This document shows positions 32,728 to 41,475 of a DNA stretch of 64,000 bases, piece after piece. The translations under genes were made by a program, and so were the position numbers. The notes beneath the pieces are model-generated. The model was not told the origin of the DNA and made no database searches. It saw only the letters and a list, made by a program, of their open reading frames with translations. Position 1 is the stretch's first letter; each line of letters begins with the position of its first letter. This DNA comes from Winogradskyella aurantiaca (GTDB taxonomy: Bacteria > Bacteroidota > Bacteroidia > Flavobacteriales > Flavobacteriaceae): assembly GCF_003362725.1 (NCBI RefSeq), contig NZ_QKTV01000001.1:1-64000 (forward strand), given 5' to 3'.

Positions 32728-33522
32728 ATGAAAAAAATTATTTTACTACTTACTGCGATTCTTCTAGTTGCATGTAATAACAATCCTAAATACGAACAAA
32801 ATCTAGCCACCGCTCAAAAATTATTTGAACTCCATGGAGAAGAAAAGCTAGGCGAACAACTGATGCTCGTCAGTAAGGATATCAAACTTTACACCCCTAT
32901 GTATGGTTCTTCAGAACCTCTTGGATATGAAGCCTATGTAAACATGTTAAAGGGGTACCAAAATAATTTTGAGGACGTTACATACAACGCGCAAGCTTGG
33001 CTTCCCGGCGTAGATACCCTAACGCTAAAGCCAGACGGCAGCGTGAGAACCTATGGTACGTGGACGGGTAAAAATTCAGTGACCGGCAAGGAGATTAATT
33101 TAAATGGCTATTGGTATTTTAATTTCGATGATAATGGAAAGATCATAGCGCAAGGTGACTTTTTTGATTATGGTGGCATGATGCAAGCCGTTGCCCCAAA
33201 ACATCCGGTTTTGGTTACCCTCAAGGTGAAGCCCGGCAAAAAGCAAGCGATGATAGATTTATTAAATACGCCTGCAGGCTTGCAGACAACACGAAACTAT
33301 GATGGCAATTTATCGCTTGAAGCATTCTTTAACGATGATACCTATACTTATTACATCTATGGTGATTGGGCCTCATTCAGGCACTATCAAAAATATCTGG
33401 ATTGGCGGTTTAATAACGATGAAAGCAATATGGCGCAACAAGTAATGGCGCTGTGTGTGGGTGGCGACAAAGGATTAACTCCTTTATTTCCAAATACATC
33501 TTATGCCTCATTTAGTAATTGA
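32728..33522 (+). CDS. Lipoprotein with NTF2-like and alpha-beta-barrel domains
   Basis: The 264-residue product has a lipobox (LLVAC, Cys about 16), an NTF2-like domain (about 20-150, YEQNLATAQKLFELHGEEKL to YWYFNFDDNGKIIAQG) and a C-terminal ABM-like domain (about 165-250, HPVLVTLKVKPGKKQAMIDLL). This fusion links the two folds found separately in the neighbouring genes at 30280 and 31230, so the cluster is probably one functional set. The reaction is unknown. Confidence 0.75.
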   Translation: MKKIILLLTAILLVACNNNPKYEQNLATAQKLFELHGEEKLGEQLMLVSKDIKLYTPMYGSSEPLGYEAYVNMLKGYQNNFEDVTYNAQAWLPGVDTLTLKPDGSVRTYGTWTGKNSVTGKEINLNGYWYFNFDDNGKIIAQGDFFDYGGMMQAVAPKHPVLVTLKVKPGKKQAMIDLLNTPAGLQTTRNYDGNLSLEAFFNDDTYTYYIYGDWASFRHYQKYLDWRFNNDESNMAQQVMALCVGGDKGLTPLFPNTSYASFSN

Positions 33523-33682
33523 CATTGACCATTAACTCAGTAGCATTTGTAAACCACTTTGGTATTATGATAATTCTTGCGCTCACATACATGTTTCTTG
33601 ATTGGTTATCTGCAAGAAAATCAAAAAAGTCAATTTAGCTCAGCCTAAGTTGGGTAACAAGAGTATAACTAACATAACAGAT

Positions 33683-34072
33683 ATGACAATTAAAAATGGA
33701 TCTGTAGGCTTTCATGTGTCTTTTGTGGTGCCCAATGTAGATACCGAACGAATGGAATCTTTTTTAAAGACACATGAAGATTTTATGAGAGATACGCACC
33801 ATGTAACTGGCCATATAGAACCTCTTATATTGTGTTATACAGTATTAAAATCAGTACAATTCAACAATCCTTTTGATCCAAACAGTGGTGAAACAGGGAA
33901 TACGCTTTATGGTATTACTGAAATTTATCAGGGGTCTGAAGGTGCAATAGCGCATTTGCAAATTGGTCAAAAACGAGAGGCAATGTTTGCCCAACTTGTT
34001 TCTTTAACGAATGATTATTGTGTTTGTGCAATCTTAGGAGGTCCTGTTATTAGATCAATGTTTGATAGGTAG
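33683..34072 (+). CDS. ABM-like cytoplasmic protein
   Basis: The start at 33683 (MTIKNGSVGFHVSF) is preferred; an upstream in-frame ATG at 33602 would add 27 residues that do not fit a fold. The 129-residue product starts with a strand VGFHVSFVVPNVDTERMESFLKTHEDFM typical of dimeric alpha-beta barrels. A second strand is CYTVLKSVQFNNPFDPNSG, and a C-terminal Cys pair is present (YCVCAI). No signal peptide is seen from this start. The role is unknown. Confidence 0.55.
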   Translation: MTIKNGSVGFHVSFVVPNVDTERMESFLKTHEDFMRDTHHVTGHIEPLILCYTVLKSVQFNNPFDPNSGETGNTLYGITEIYQGSEGAIAHLQIGQKREAMFAQLVSLTNDYCVCAILGGPVIRSMFDR

Positions 34073-34198
34073 ACTTTTTGTCTCTTGCTAATAGAAGGTC
34101 CATGAGGACTAAAATTACAACAGGAAGATCCAGTGAATGCAGTTGCATCCACAACAAGTTCTTTTTGTATTACAAGGCTTTAAGCGCCAGTTCAGTGG

Positions 34199-34756
34199 CT
34201 ACTCAATCACAAACTCCAATTCAGCTTCAGAATTAGGCCCGGTTTGGTTTAACCAAAACGAATAGGTGCCAGCGGGTAAGGCCCCACTAAAACCTTGAGC
34301 TCCATCCAAGCTACCAATAGCAGGCAACATATTGGTATTGAGCTGCGACGCTCCATAGACAATACCTCCCAGAAGGTCTCCACTGGTGGTACTGTTTTCA
34401 TCGGTGCTAAAGGCAGCGCCATTGACCATGCCCAAAAAGGCCAGATTACCAGAGGCTGCTGTAAAGCCGGTGAGATTGAGCTCCGTTAAGGAGCTGCCAT
34501 TAGGCACCACAATGGTAAAATAGTCCACATCCCTGGGATCGCCCTGCTGATCGGCAATAACGATATTCGCCCCGACTTCCAGTGTAAAGGGCCCTTCGGG
34601 ATTATTAAAGGCATCACTTAAATCACCATCGCTGTTCTCATCATGTTGGGTAACGGGGGTATTGTTTGGTGGATCTGTAGGACCGTAGCCATCATCTGAG
34701 CTACAGCTTAACACTAATAGTGCAATACACATACTTGTCATTAATTTTTTCATCAT
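34199..34756 (-). CDS. Lipoprotein with PPC-like beta-sandwich
   Basis: The 185-residue product has a lipobox (LVLSC, Cys about 18), a Pro/Asp-rich linker (about 25-50) and a beta-sandwich resembling bacterial pre-peptidase C-terminal domains: FTLEVGANIVIADQQGDPRDVDYFTIVVPNGSSL, ending PAGTYSFWLNQTGPNSEAEL. Such domains sit on secreted proteins. The last 13 codons are duplicated as a fragment at 30104. A TATCTTTG box lies 23 bases upstream. Confidence 0.7.
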   Translation of the reverse strand: MMKKLMTSMCIALLVLSCSSDDGYGPTDPPNNTPVTQHDENSDGDLSDAFNNPEGPFTLEVGANIVIADQQGDPRDVDYFTIVVPNGSSLTELNLTGFTAASGNLAFLGMVNGAAFSTDENSTTSGDLLGGIVYGASQLNTNMLPAIGSLDGAQGFSGALPAGTYSFWLNQTGPNSEAELEFVIE

Positions 34757-34779
34757 GCTTAGTTTTAATTGTTCTTTTT

Positions 34780-34787
34780 CAAAGATA
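34780..34787 (-). promoter_or_regulatory. -7 box TATCTTTG of the lipoprotein gene
   Basis: Exact TAnnTTTG match on the minus strand, 23 bases before the ATG at 34756. Confidence 0.5.
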
Positions 34788-34846
34788 CGGATTAAACAGG
34801 GCCTAGTATAGTACTCAGATTTATTGGGGAGCCTGTTACTTTAATT

Positions 34847-34904
34847 TGTCACCCTGAACTTGATTCAGGGTCTCACGAGATGCTGAATTAAATTCAGCAT
34901 GACA
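34847..34904. repeat. Family B palindromic repeat, 58-bp form
   Basis: Starts TGTCACCCTGAACTTG and ends AAATTCAGCATGACA. Two right-arm bases differ from the 7951 copy (AATTAAATTC), slightly weakening that stem. Confidence 0.85.
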
Positions 34905-34958
34905 ACTCAACTATAAACGATCTAGATGTCAAACTATTAATGATTATCTTGATACGTA

Positions 34959-35519
34959 ATGCGTAAACTCCCCACATACCAATACCCAAAATTCATTAAA
35001 ACCATCCGTATGGAAGGCAGCAACACCAAACGCTATGCCCTGCATCTGGAACTGGACAATCATGCGTCAGAATCCTTACTCGTGATCCTTAAAAACCCCA
35101 GTAGGGCCACAACACAGGTTTCAGACAAGACCGTGTTTAATGTGAGTAATTACGTCTACCAAAACCAAAACAAACACGAGGCCCTCAAGAGCATCGGATC
35201 CATTTCTATTGTCAACCTGATGCCGCACTACCAGACCCATTCGCATCTGTTGCAAAGTCAACACAAACGCCTTATGGATTCGAAAAATTTTGAAACAATT
35301 GATACCTTGTGCCGACATATTAATACCGTGATCATTGCCTGGGGAAATGCCCCCAAAGGATTGGATGACTCCTATGAACGAATGAAAGCCAAAATGCTCA
35401 ACATATTAAAGACCCATAAGAACCAGGTGTATTATGTAAAGCAATTATCGGCTGCCGGTAATCCCAGACACGGACAAGTATGGGCTTATAAAGACCCTTT
35501 AATCGACATGCAATTATGA
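34959..35519 (+). CDS. DUF1643 family protein
   Basis: The 186-residue product has the family layout: RYALHLELDNHASESLLVILKNPSRAT near the N-terminus (strand plus NPS), DKTVFNVSNYV, IGSISIVNLMPH, VIIAWGNAPKG, and GNPRHGQVWAY near the end. DUF1643 proteins are cytosolic and of unknown function. The stop overlaps the start of the EcsC-like gene as ATGA, so the two are co-expressed. Confidence 0.85.
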   Translation: MRKLPTYQYPKFIKTIRMEGSNTKRYALHLELDNHASESLLVILKNPSRATTQVSDKTVFNVSNYVYQNQNKHEALKSIGSISIVNLMPHYQTHSHLLQSQHKRLMDSKNFETIDTLCRHINTVIIAWGNAPKGLDDSYERMKAKMLNILKTHKNQVYYVKQLSAAGNPRHGQVWAYKDPLIDMQL

Positions 35520-36370
35520 GTACCCCTACAGACATACAAATTACTTCCGAAGATCTGGAGCTGATCCAAAACGCCAAGCGCGATCTGGAAAATCTAGGCT
35601 TGTTGATGCGCGGATTTAATGCCTTGGGTAATAAAATTGAACGCGGCATGCAGGCCATTCCCCTTAAACAGCAGGAATGGTTACAAAAGCAGGTAAATAA
35701 AGCCCTGATGCTGGCGGTAAAAAGTAATCTGGCCACCATGGAAAAAGGCAAGCCCTTTAAAAAACCCTCTTCAAAAACCTATAAGGCGCTGGTGACCACC
35801 ACTGGTATGGCCTCAGGAGCCTTTGGAGCTGCCACCGGTATTGGAACGGCCATATTTGCCTCGGAACTGGTGATCTCTACACAACTCATGATGCGCGCCA
35901 TTCTGGATATGGCCCGAGCAGAAGGGGAAGACCTCAACTCCTTTGACACGCAATTGGCCGCCATGCAGGTCTTTGCCCTAGGAGGCTCCACCTATAAAAC
36001 GGAGGGGATGGACACCTCATACTACACGAGTCGCGTGGCTTTGGATGCCGCCATACAAGGCGCCGCCAGTTTTATGAGTAGTAATGGCTTAAAGGGCCTG
36101 AGTAAACTATTGATGGGTAGTGGCAATCCATTGGTAAAATTATTAGGAGTCATTGCCGGTCGCTTTTCGGTGCAGGTATCAGAAAAGTTTGTGATGCAGG
36201 CCATCCCCGTCGCGGGTGCCCTGGGAGGAGGCTCTTTAAACTTTTTGTTTATCAACCACTTTCAAACCATGGCCCGCGCCCATTTTTGCATTCGCCGCCT
36301 CGAACGCCAGTATGGGAAGGAACTGGTGATGGAAACCTATGAGGGAATCCCAATGACACGTGAGAGTTAA
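35516..36370 (+). CDS. EcsC family protein
   Basis: The 284-residue product matches the EcsC family. It has an N-terminal helical segment, a Gly/Ala-rich region (GMASGAFGAATGIGTAIFA), ELVISTQLMMRAILDMARAEGED, and a second Gly-rich region near the end (AIPVAGALGGGSLNF). EcsC was first named beside an ABC transporter, but its function is unresolved. The protein is probably membrane-associated. It is coupled to the DUF1643 gene. Confidence 0.85.
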   Translation: MSTPTDIQITSEDLELIQNAKRDLENLGLLMRGFNALGNKIERGMQAIPLKQQEWLQKQVNKALMLAVKSNLATMEKGKPFKKPSSKTYKALVTTTGMASGAFGAATGIGTAIFASELVISTQLMMRAILDMARAEGEDLNSFDTQLAAMQVFALGGSTYKTEGMDTSYYTSRVALDAAIQGAASFMSSNGLKGLSKLLMGSGNPLVKLLGVIAGRFSVQVSEKFVMQAIPVAGALGGGSLNFLFINHFQTMARAHFCIRRLERQYGKELVMETYEGIPMTRES

Positions 36371-36410
36371 CGTTTCAAGGATCTTTAAAGCCTTAAAAGA
36401 GTAAACATAC

Positions 36411-36523
36411 TGTCAGTTCGAGTGAACTGCCAATAGCAGTTTGTATCGAGAACTAGACTAAAATTTTTTACAAAAAAGACATCTCGATACAATTCTCATT
36501 GCATTCGAATCACTCGATTTGAC
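36411..36523. repeat. Family A palindromic repeat, copy 2
   Basis: Starts TGTCAGTTCGAGTGA and ends CACTCGATTTGAC. The outer arms and the TTGTATCGAGA/TCTCGATACAA inner pair are kept; the linker (ACTAGACTAAAATTTTTTACA) differs from copy 1. Confidence 0.8.
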
Positions 36524-36537
36524 TTTCTGTAGTTTAA

Positions 36538-36588
36538 TGAGATGCTGAAATCGAAGATTCAGCGTAGCTAATCAAGTTCAGCATGACA
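36538..36588. repeat. Right arm of an 80-bp family B element
   Basis: Only the right arm (TGAGATGCTGAAATCGAAG to GTTCAGCATGACA) is present. It lies 14 bp after family A copy 2, so A and B are joined here as they are near 7757-8008. Confidence 0.8.
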
Positions 36589-36620
36589 AATACAAGTTAC
36601 AATTACGTAGCTTAGCCATT

Positions 36621-37013
36621 ATGCAACAATCCCCTATCACCGTCATTTGCGGACTTATCCGCAACCACCAAAACCAGTATTTCCTGGCCCGTCGTGCCGC
36701 ACATAAAGACCATGCTGGGTTTTGGGAATTTCCTGGTGGTAAATTAGAACCCAATGAAACGCATCAAGCCTGTCTAAAACGGGAACTCATGGAAGAACTG
36801 GGTATGGAAGTGCGTGTGGGTCTACAAGCAGGAGACACCCATCACGACTTTGAGAACTTTAGCATCCACCTCGTCGCTTATCATTGCGATTTTGTTTCGG
36901 CCATCTACCAACTCAGTGACCATGATCACTATGAATGGGTTCCTGCCAGTAAGCTATTGGATTACCGCCTGGCGGCCTCGGATGTGGCTCTGGCTAGGTT
37001 ACTAATGTCTTGA
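36621..37013 (+). CDS. Nudix hydrolase (MutT-like)
   Basis: The 130-residue product has a full Nudix box, GGKLEPNETHQACLKRELMEELGM (quoted by its pattern GX5EX7REUXEEXGU, about residues 38-60), after FWEFPGGK. The short length and N-terminal ITVICGLIRNHQNQYFLARRA resemble MutT/YdiU-type (deoxy)nucleotide pyrophosphohydrolases that remove oxidised nucleotides. Substrate specificity is not shown. The gene follows a family B right arm, and its stop is 9 bp from the convergent helicase gene. Confidence 0.9.
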   Translation: MQQSPITVICGLIRNHQNQYFLARRAAHKDHAGFWEFPGGKLEPNETHQACLKRELMEELGMEVRVGLQAGDTHHDFENFSIHLVAYHCDFVSAIYQLSDHDHYEWVPASKLLDYRLAASDVALARLLMS

Positions 37014-37022
37014 TGAAGGGCC

Positions 37023-38288
37023 TTAGCGTCTTCGTCGGTTGTTATTAGAGCCTCTTGAATCTCTGTTTTTTTTGCGATTGGCAAAAAACTCTTGCTTTCG
37101 TCGCTGCTTTTCTTTTTCAAAATCTTTACGCTCTTGGGCCGTCATAGGGCTATCGGTCTGTGGAAATGGATGCGAAGTCACCTTCTCTATAGAAGCTTTA
37201 ATGAGCTTCTCTATATCCTTAACATAGGCATTTTCCTCTGGCTCACATAAGGATAAGGCAATACCTTCCTCACCGGCACGTCCAGCACGTCCAATACGGT
37301 GCACATAGGTTTCTGGTTCGTTAGGGATGTCGTAGTTAATGACATAACGCAGCTGATTTATATCAATACCCCTGGCGGCAATATCAGTGGCTATGAGAAG
37401 ACGAATGTCCTTATTCTTAAACTGCTTTAAGGCCTTTTGACGCTGGTTCTGGCTTTTACCACCATGAATTGCCGCGCAGCTAATGCCTTTCTTTTTTAAA
37501 TCGCGTACAATCCTATCGGCCCCGTGTTTGGTTCGTGAAAATACCAGTGCCTGATCAAGATCAGGATTATTAAGTAAATGTAAGAGGAGGTCTTTTTTGG
37601 TCTTTTTATTGGTAGGGTATACAAATTGCTGCAAGGTCTCTGCCGTTGAGGATACCGCATTGACGGCCACCTTCTGTGGGTTGGTTAAGATCTGCTGCGA
37701 CAGCTTTAATATGGTCTTGGGCATGGTCGCCGAAAAGAACAAGGATTGTCGTTGCCTGGGTAAAAGGGTTAGTAATTTCTTTATATCATGAATAAAGCCC
37801 ATATCCAGCATACGGTCGGCCTCATCCAAAACAAAATACCCAACATCGTTAAGGCTAATATAACCCTGACTGATAAGATCCAATAATCGTCCTGGGGTAG
37901 CCACTAAGATATCCACACCGCGTCTTAAGGTAGCGACTTGGGCCTGCTGTTTTACCCCACCAAAAATAACAGTACTCTTGAGGGACGTATGCCTAGAATA
38001 CGCGTTAAAATTATCACCAATCTGTATGGCCAACTCGCGGGTTGGTGTTACTACCAGCGCACGAATGGGACGTCTTCCTCTGCTTACCCCATCTTCCAAT
38101 AGTTTTTGAATGATGGGTATGGCAAAGGCCGCTGTTTTTCCGGTTCCGGTTTGCGCACTTCCCAAAACATCCTGTCCTTTAAGTACATAAGGAATGGCCT
38201 TGGCCTGTATTGGAGTAGGCTCTGTATAACCTTGATCTTGAAGGGCCTTAATTATTGCTTTTTTTAAATCTAAGTCACTAAACCGCAT
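37023..38288 (-). CDS. DEAD-box RNA helicase (RhlE-like)
   Basis: The start at 38288 (MRFSDLDLKKAIIKAL) fits the family; the longer in-frame start adds an unrelated hydrophobic segment. Of 421 residues, motifs are PTPIQ (about 25-28), AQTGTGKT (45-52), PTRELA, TPGRLLDL, DEAD (155-158), SAT (186-188) and HRIGRAGR (about 328). The C-terminal tail is basic and RNA-binding-like (SRGSNNNRRRR). It acts in RNA remodelling, ribosome assembly or cold response. It is convergent with the Nudix gene. Confidence 0.95.
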   Translation of the reverse strand: MRFSDLDLKKAIIKALQDQGYTEPTPIQAKAIPYVLKGQDVLGSAQTGTGKTAAFAIPIIQKLLEDGVSRGRRPIRALVVTPTRELAIQIGDNFNAYSRHTSLKSTVIFGGVKQQAQVATLRRGVDILVATPGRLLDLISQGYISLNDVGYFVLDEADRMLDMGFIHDIKKLLTLLPRQRQSLFFSATMPKTILKLSQQILTNPQKVAVNAVSSTAETLQQFVYPTNKKTKKDLLLHLLNNPDLDQALVFSRTKHGADRIVRDLKKKGISCAAIHGGKSQNQRQKALKQFKNKDIRLLIATDIAARGIDINQLRYVINYDIPNEPETYVHRIGRAGRAGEEGIALSLCEPEENAYVKDIEKLIKASIEKVTSHPFPQTDSPMTAQERKDFEKEKQRRKQEFFANRKKNRDSRGSNNNRRRR

Positions 38289-38450
38289 GTAATTTCTAAT
38301 GTTTACCGGGTTTATCCAAACCCAAATTGGTCGCGAAAGTACGCATATCAAACCCAGGAAGAAGGGTGTTTTAAGCATATTTATGTATAGCACCATCAAA
38401 TTCGAATACGATTGATGCGGATTTTATAGAGGAGTAATCAAAAGCCGAAG

Positions 38451-38494
38451 AAAAAATTGAGCCTATCCAGACACCAACACCTGGATAGGCTCAA
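38451..38494 (-). terminator. Intrinsic terminator of the gene at 38516
   Basis: Perfect 14-bp stem TTGAGCCTATCCAG/CTGGATAGGCTCAA with a 10-base loop, followed on the minus strand by six T. Confidence 0.9.
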
Positions 38495-38515
38495 CAAAAC
38501 AACCAACTTAATTTT

Positions 38516-39385
38516 TTAGCGCAGCAAAGGCATTACCAATCGCTTCCCTGTAGGTCGTTGCCCCTGCAACTTTCTCTTAAAATCCGCATGCTGTTGCGTC
38601 TTTGCTTTTATCTGAAAGGTCTGAATGGCATTTCCATATAATTCGGCCTGACGTTTCAAGAACTGATGTTGATCCCAGAGTTCTTTTTTAATTCTGAGCT
38701 TATGTTGCGATAGTCCCGCTATTGATGCCATTTTTAACAACAAAGACACTATTAAAACCCCCGCTAGTCCAAAGGTTAACACCATTAATTCGGTCGCTAA
38801 TCCAAATATAAACAGGTGTATTAAGGCCATAGCACATATGAGTTCGATCAACCAAATCTGCGTACCCTGTTTTGCCTTTTCATCTTCTTGTAATTTATCG
38901 ACATCTGCTAAGGATAAACCGCGTTTGAGCTGCTGTATAAAAGCATTTAAATGCGCTAGTTTGTCAAGTATAGCCTCTGCACTTTCCTGATCTCCCTGCT
39001 GCAAATACGCCTGGGCCATCGCCTTGAGCTTTCGACTCACTCGTTTAAAATGCCGTAACAACTGCGCCAAATCCTGATGATCAATCTCCCCGGCAGCGCA
39101 GGTGGTCACTACCCATTTAAAAAAGGTCTCATATATGGTATGGGCAGCCGTTACCGCCTGTTTATCCATAGTGAATTTGGTGTGTACCAAATCGTTTAAC
39201 TGATGGTGGTAACGATTTTTCTTGTGTGCCTTAAAATTCCCATGAAACAATTGGGCTACACTGTCTTGTTCTAAGCAATTAGCATCCCTAAATCCCTTGT
39301 CTACCAATAGGTTGTTAGACATCACTTTTCCAATATTTAAACCAATGTCTCTAACAATTGGCTTGCTAAATTCCGTTGTTTTCAT
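38516..39385 (-). CDS. Inner-membrane protein, unknown
   Basis: The 289-residue product is cytoplasmic and helical for about 175 residues (MKTTEFSKPIV to EDEKAKQG), then has two close membrane helices (about 178-198 and 201-221, IWLIELICAMALIHLFIFGL and LMVLTFGLAGVLIVSLLL) and a basic cytoplasmic tail. No signal peptide is present. No family is recognised. The gene stands alone and has a strong terminator. Confidence 0.7.
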   Translation of the reverse strand: MKTTEFSKPIVRDIGLNIGKVMSNNLLVDKGFRDANCLEQDSVAQLFHGNFKAHKKNRYHHQLNDLVHTKFTMDKQAVTAAHTIYETFFKWVVTTCAAGEIDHQDLAQLLRHFKRVSRKLKAMAQAYLQQGDQESAEAILDKLAHLNAFIQQLKRGLSLADVDKLQEDEKAKQGTQIWLIELICAMALIHLFIFGLATELMVLTFGLAGVLIVSLLLKMASIAGLSQHKLRIKKELWDQHQFLKRQAELYGNAIQTFQIKAKTQQHADFKRKLQGQRPTGKRLVMPLLR

Positions 39386-39555
39386 ACCTCGTGATTTAGT
39401 TTATTACTGTTATAAAATTATCTGAAAAACAAGCCTATAGCAGTGACACGAAATGTCATTGGCAATAAATTAACAGGTGTAAAGAGCGCTTGAAAAGTTG
39501 ATTTAGACCGTTATTGTGTATCGAAATTGTACCTTTAAACCTCAACAACAAAACG

Positions 39556-40497
39556 ATGCCCGCACTTGGATTAGGTACCGCTGCTATCGGTAGACCTCAG
39601 TACATTAACATTCGCCAAAACGGCTCCAAAAAAGAGCAGTCCTTGGAAGACTTTCGCCAACAGGGGCTTTATTTATTAGAAGCGGCTTACCAAAGTGGTA
39701 TTCGGTATTTTGATACGGCCCCGGGTTATGGTATGGCCGAACAGTTACTACACGATTGGTTGCAACAGCATCCCCATGACGATGTGGAATTGGCTACTAA
39801 ATGGGGCTATAAATACGTCGCCAATTTTGATCCCAATGCCACCGTCCATGAAGTTAAAGAACACAGTATTGACCTACTGAATACCCAATGGTCGCAATCC
39901 CAAGCTTTGTTACCAGAGCTGAGTACGCTTCAAATCCACTCAGCTACATTTGACTCAGGAGTGTTGCGTAACGAAGCGGTTTTAGATCGCCTGCAGGAGA
40001 TCAAGACCAGTGGCATTAAAGTAGGTCTAAGCACCACCGGCGCCAGTCAGACAGACGTTTTAGAAGCAGCATTAGCCATTGAGCGCGAAGGAGAACCGTT
40101 ATTTGAAGTGTTTCAGGTGACCTATAACATGCTGGACCAATCCCTGGCTAAACTCATGCCGCAACTACAAGACAAACGGGTGGTGATTAAAGAAGCTCTG
40201 GCTAACGGACGCATCTTTCCAAATACGCACTACCCACAATACCAGAGGCTATATGAGGCATTGGATACCCTGGCCAAAAACTATGACGTTGGTATTGATG
40301 CCATTGCCCTGCGTTATGCTATGGACAGTATTCAACCGTTTACGGTCCTAAGTGGTGCCGCACAAGCAGCCCATGTCAATGGCAATCTCAAGGTGCATGA
40401 CTTTGCATTATCAGCTTCAGAAATAGAATTACTCAATAGTTTTAGAGTGCCTGCAGAAAACTATTGGACCGAGCGCAAACAACTTGGGTGGAATTGA
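39556..40497 (+). CDS. Aldo/keto reductase
   Basis: From the ATG at 39556 (MPALGLGTAAIGRPQY) the product is 313 residues; a TTG at 39514 would add 14 residues and is less likely. The TIM-barrel is visible as LGLGTAAIGRP, GIRYFDTAPGYGMAEQLL with catalytic Asp and Tyr, ELATKWGY with Lys, and LQIHSATF at the catalytic-His region. Members reduce aldehydes or sugars with NADPH. Substrate unknown. Confidence 0.88.
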   Translation: MPALGLGTAAIGRPQYINIRQNGSKKEQSLEDFRQQGLYLLEAAYQSGIRYFDTAPGYGMAEQLLHDWLQQHPHDDVELATKWGYKYVANFDPNATVHEVKEHSIDLLNTQWSQSQALLPELSTLQIHSATFDSGVLRNEAVLDRLQEIKTSGIKVGLSTTGASQTDVLEAALAIEREGEPLFEVFQVTYNMLDQSLAKLMPQLQDKRVVIKEALANGRIFPNTHYPQYQRLYEALDTLAKNYDVGIDAIALRYAMDSIQPFTVLSGAAQAAHVNGNLKVHDFALSASEIELLNSFRVPAENYWTERKQLGWN

Positions 40498-40559
40498 CAT
40501 TCATGTGACGCTTTTCTATTTGCTCAGTTCTAAAGTTTATCTTTACCAAAACCTTCTTT

Positions 40560-41288
40560 ATGAGTACTACCAAAAACATGGCGGTCTTAATTGATGCCGA
40601 TAACATTCCTTCAGCTAACGTCAAAGAAATGATGGAAGAGATTACCAAATATGGAAATCCCACCATCAAACGTATTTATGGAGATTGGACCCATCCCCGG
40701 GTAAAAAAATGGAAAAACCTACTCCTTGAAAATGCCATTACCCCAGTACAGCAATACGCCTATACCGTAGGTAAAAACGCTACTGACTCTGCCATGATTA
40801 TCGATGCCATGGATTTATTGTACTCCGGCAAAGTAGAAGGGTTTTGCCTGGTATCCAGCGACAGTGACTTTACCCGACTGGCCACTCGCTTACGTGAGGC
40901 GGGCATGTTGGTGATTGGTATTGGCGAGAAAAAAACGCCAGACCCTTTTATTGTGGCTTGTGATAAATTTATTTACATCGAAATTCTTGGTAGCCAGGAG
41001 GAGGATAAAGAGACCCGCACCAAGCGTAGAAAACCTAAAGTAGACAAAATTAGTAAGCGCGATATTGGCTTAATCAAATCCTCTATTCGTGATGTGTCCG
41101 ATGATGACGGTTGGGCCTTTATGGGAGATGTTGGCAGTTTAATTCAAAAAAAACGTCCCAATTTTGATTCGAGAAATTATGGTTTTGACAAACTAACCCC
41201 GCTAATTAAATCCATTGGGCAGTTTGATATTGAACAGCGTGAAAACCCCAAAAGTCGTCACAAACTCATCTTTGTTAAGAATAAGTAA
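40560..41288 (+). CDS. NYN (LabA/DUF88) nuclease-like protein with OST-HTH domain
   Basis: The 242-residue product has an N-terminal NYN/PIN-like domain (VLIDADNIPSANVKEMMEE, then YTVGKNATDSAMIIDAMDLLYSG and LVSSDSDFTRLATRLREAG), whose Asp residues match the metal site of this fold. A C-terminal OST-HTH/LOTUS-type winged helix (about 165-240) follows a basic linker (RTKRRKPKVDK). NYN plus OST-HTH proteins are predicted RNA-binding nucleases. The role is unknown. A TATCTTTA sequence at 40539-40546 lies 17 bp after TTG and may be its promoter. Confidence 0.85.
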   Translation: MSTTKNMAVLIDADNIPSANVKEMMEEITKYGNPTIKRIYGDWTHPRVKKWKNLLLENAITPVQQYAYTVGKNATDSAMIIDAMDLLYSGKVEGFCLVSSDSDFTRLATRLREAGMLVIGIGEKKTPDPFIVACDKFIYIEILGSQEEDKETRTKRRKPKVDKISKRDIGLIKSSIRDVSDDDGWAFMGDVGSLIQKKRPNFDSRNYGFDKLTPLIKSIGQFDIEQRENPKSRHKLIFVKNK

Positions 41289-41475
41289 GGATTTTATTGT
41301 AGGACCCAACTAAGCACCGTACCTTGACCCCATAAGGTTTTTAAAGGTCCTTTTCTTTTTTTAAGCTCCCTTTCAGCGGTCTCTATGTAGCACTTAGGTT
41401 AACTTCTGTAATACTTATCAATTCAGGCCAGGTCGCTTTTATTAGCTATAACTCAAATTTAAATCCGTAAGAACG
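41289..41475. other. Intergenic gap before rpsU, no clear signal
   Basis: About 190 AT-rich bases. No Shine-Dalgarno-like sequence precedes the rpsU ATG, and no promoter match was found. Confidence 0.4.

Noticed and set aside
41303-41355. GGACC/GGTCC inverted pair before rpsU as a terminator
   Set aside because: The arms are only 5 bp and about 40 bp apart, with no continuous stem.
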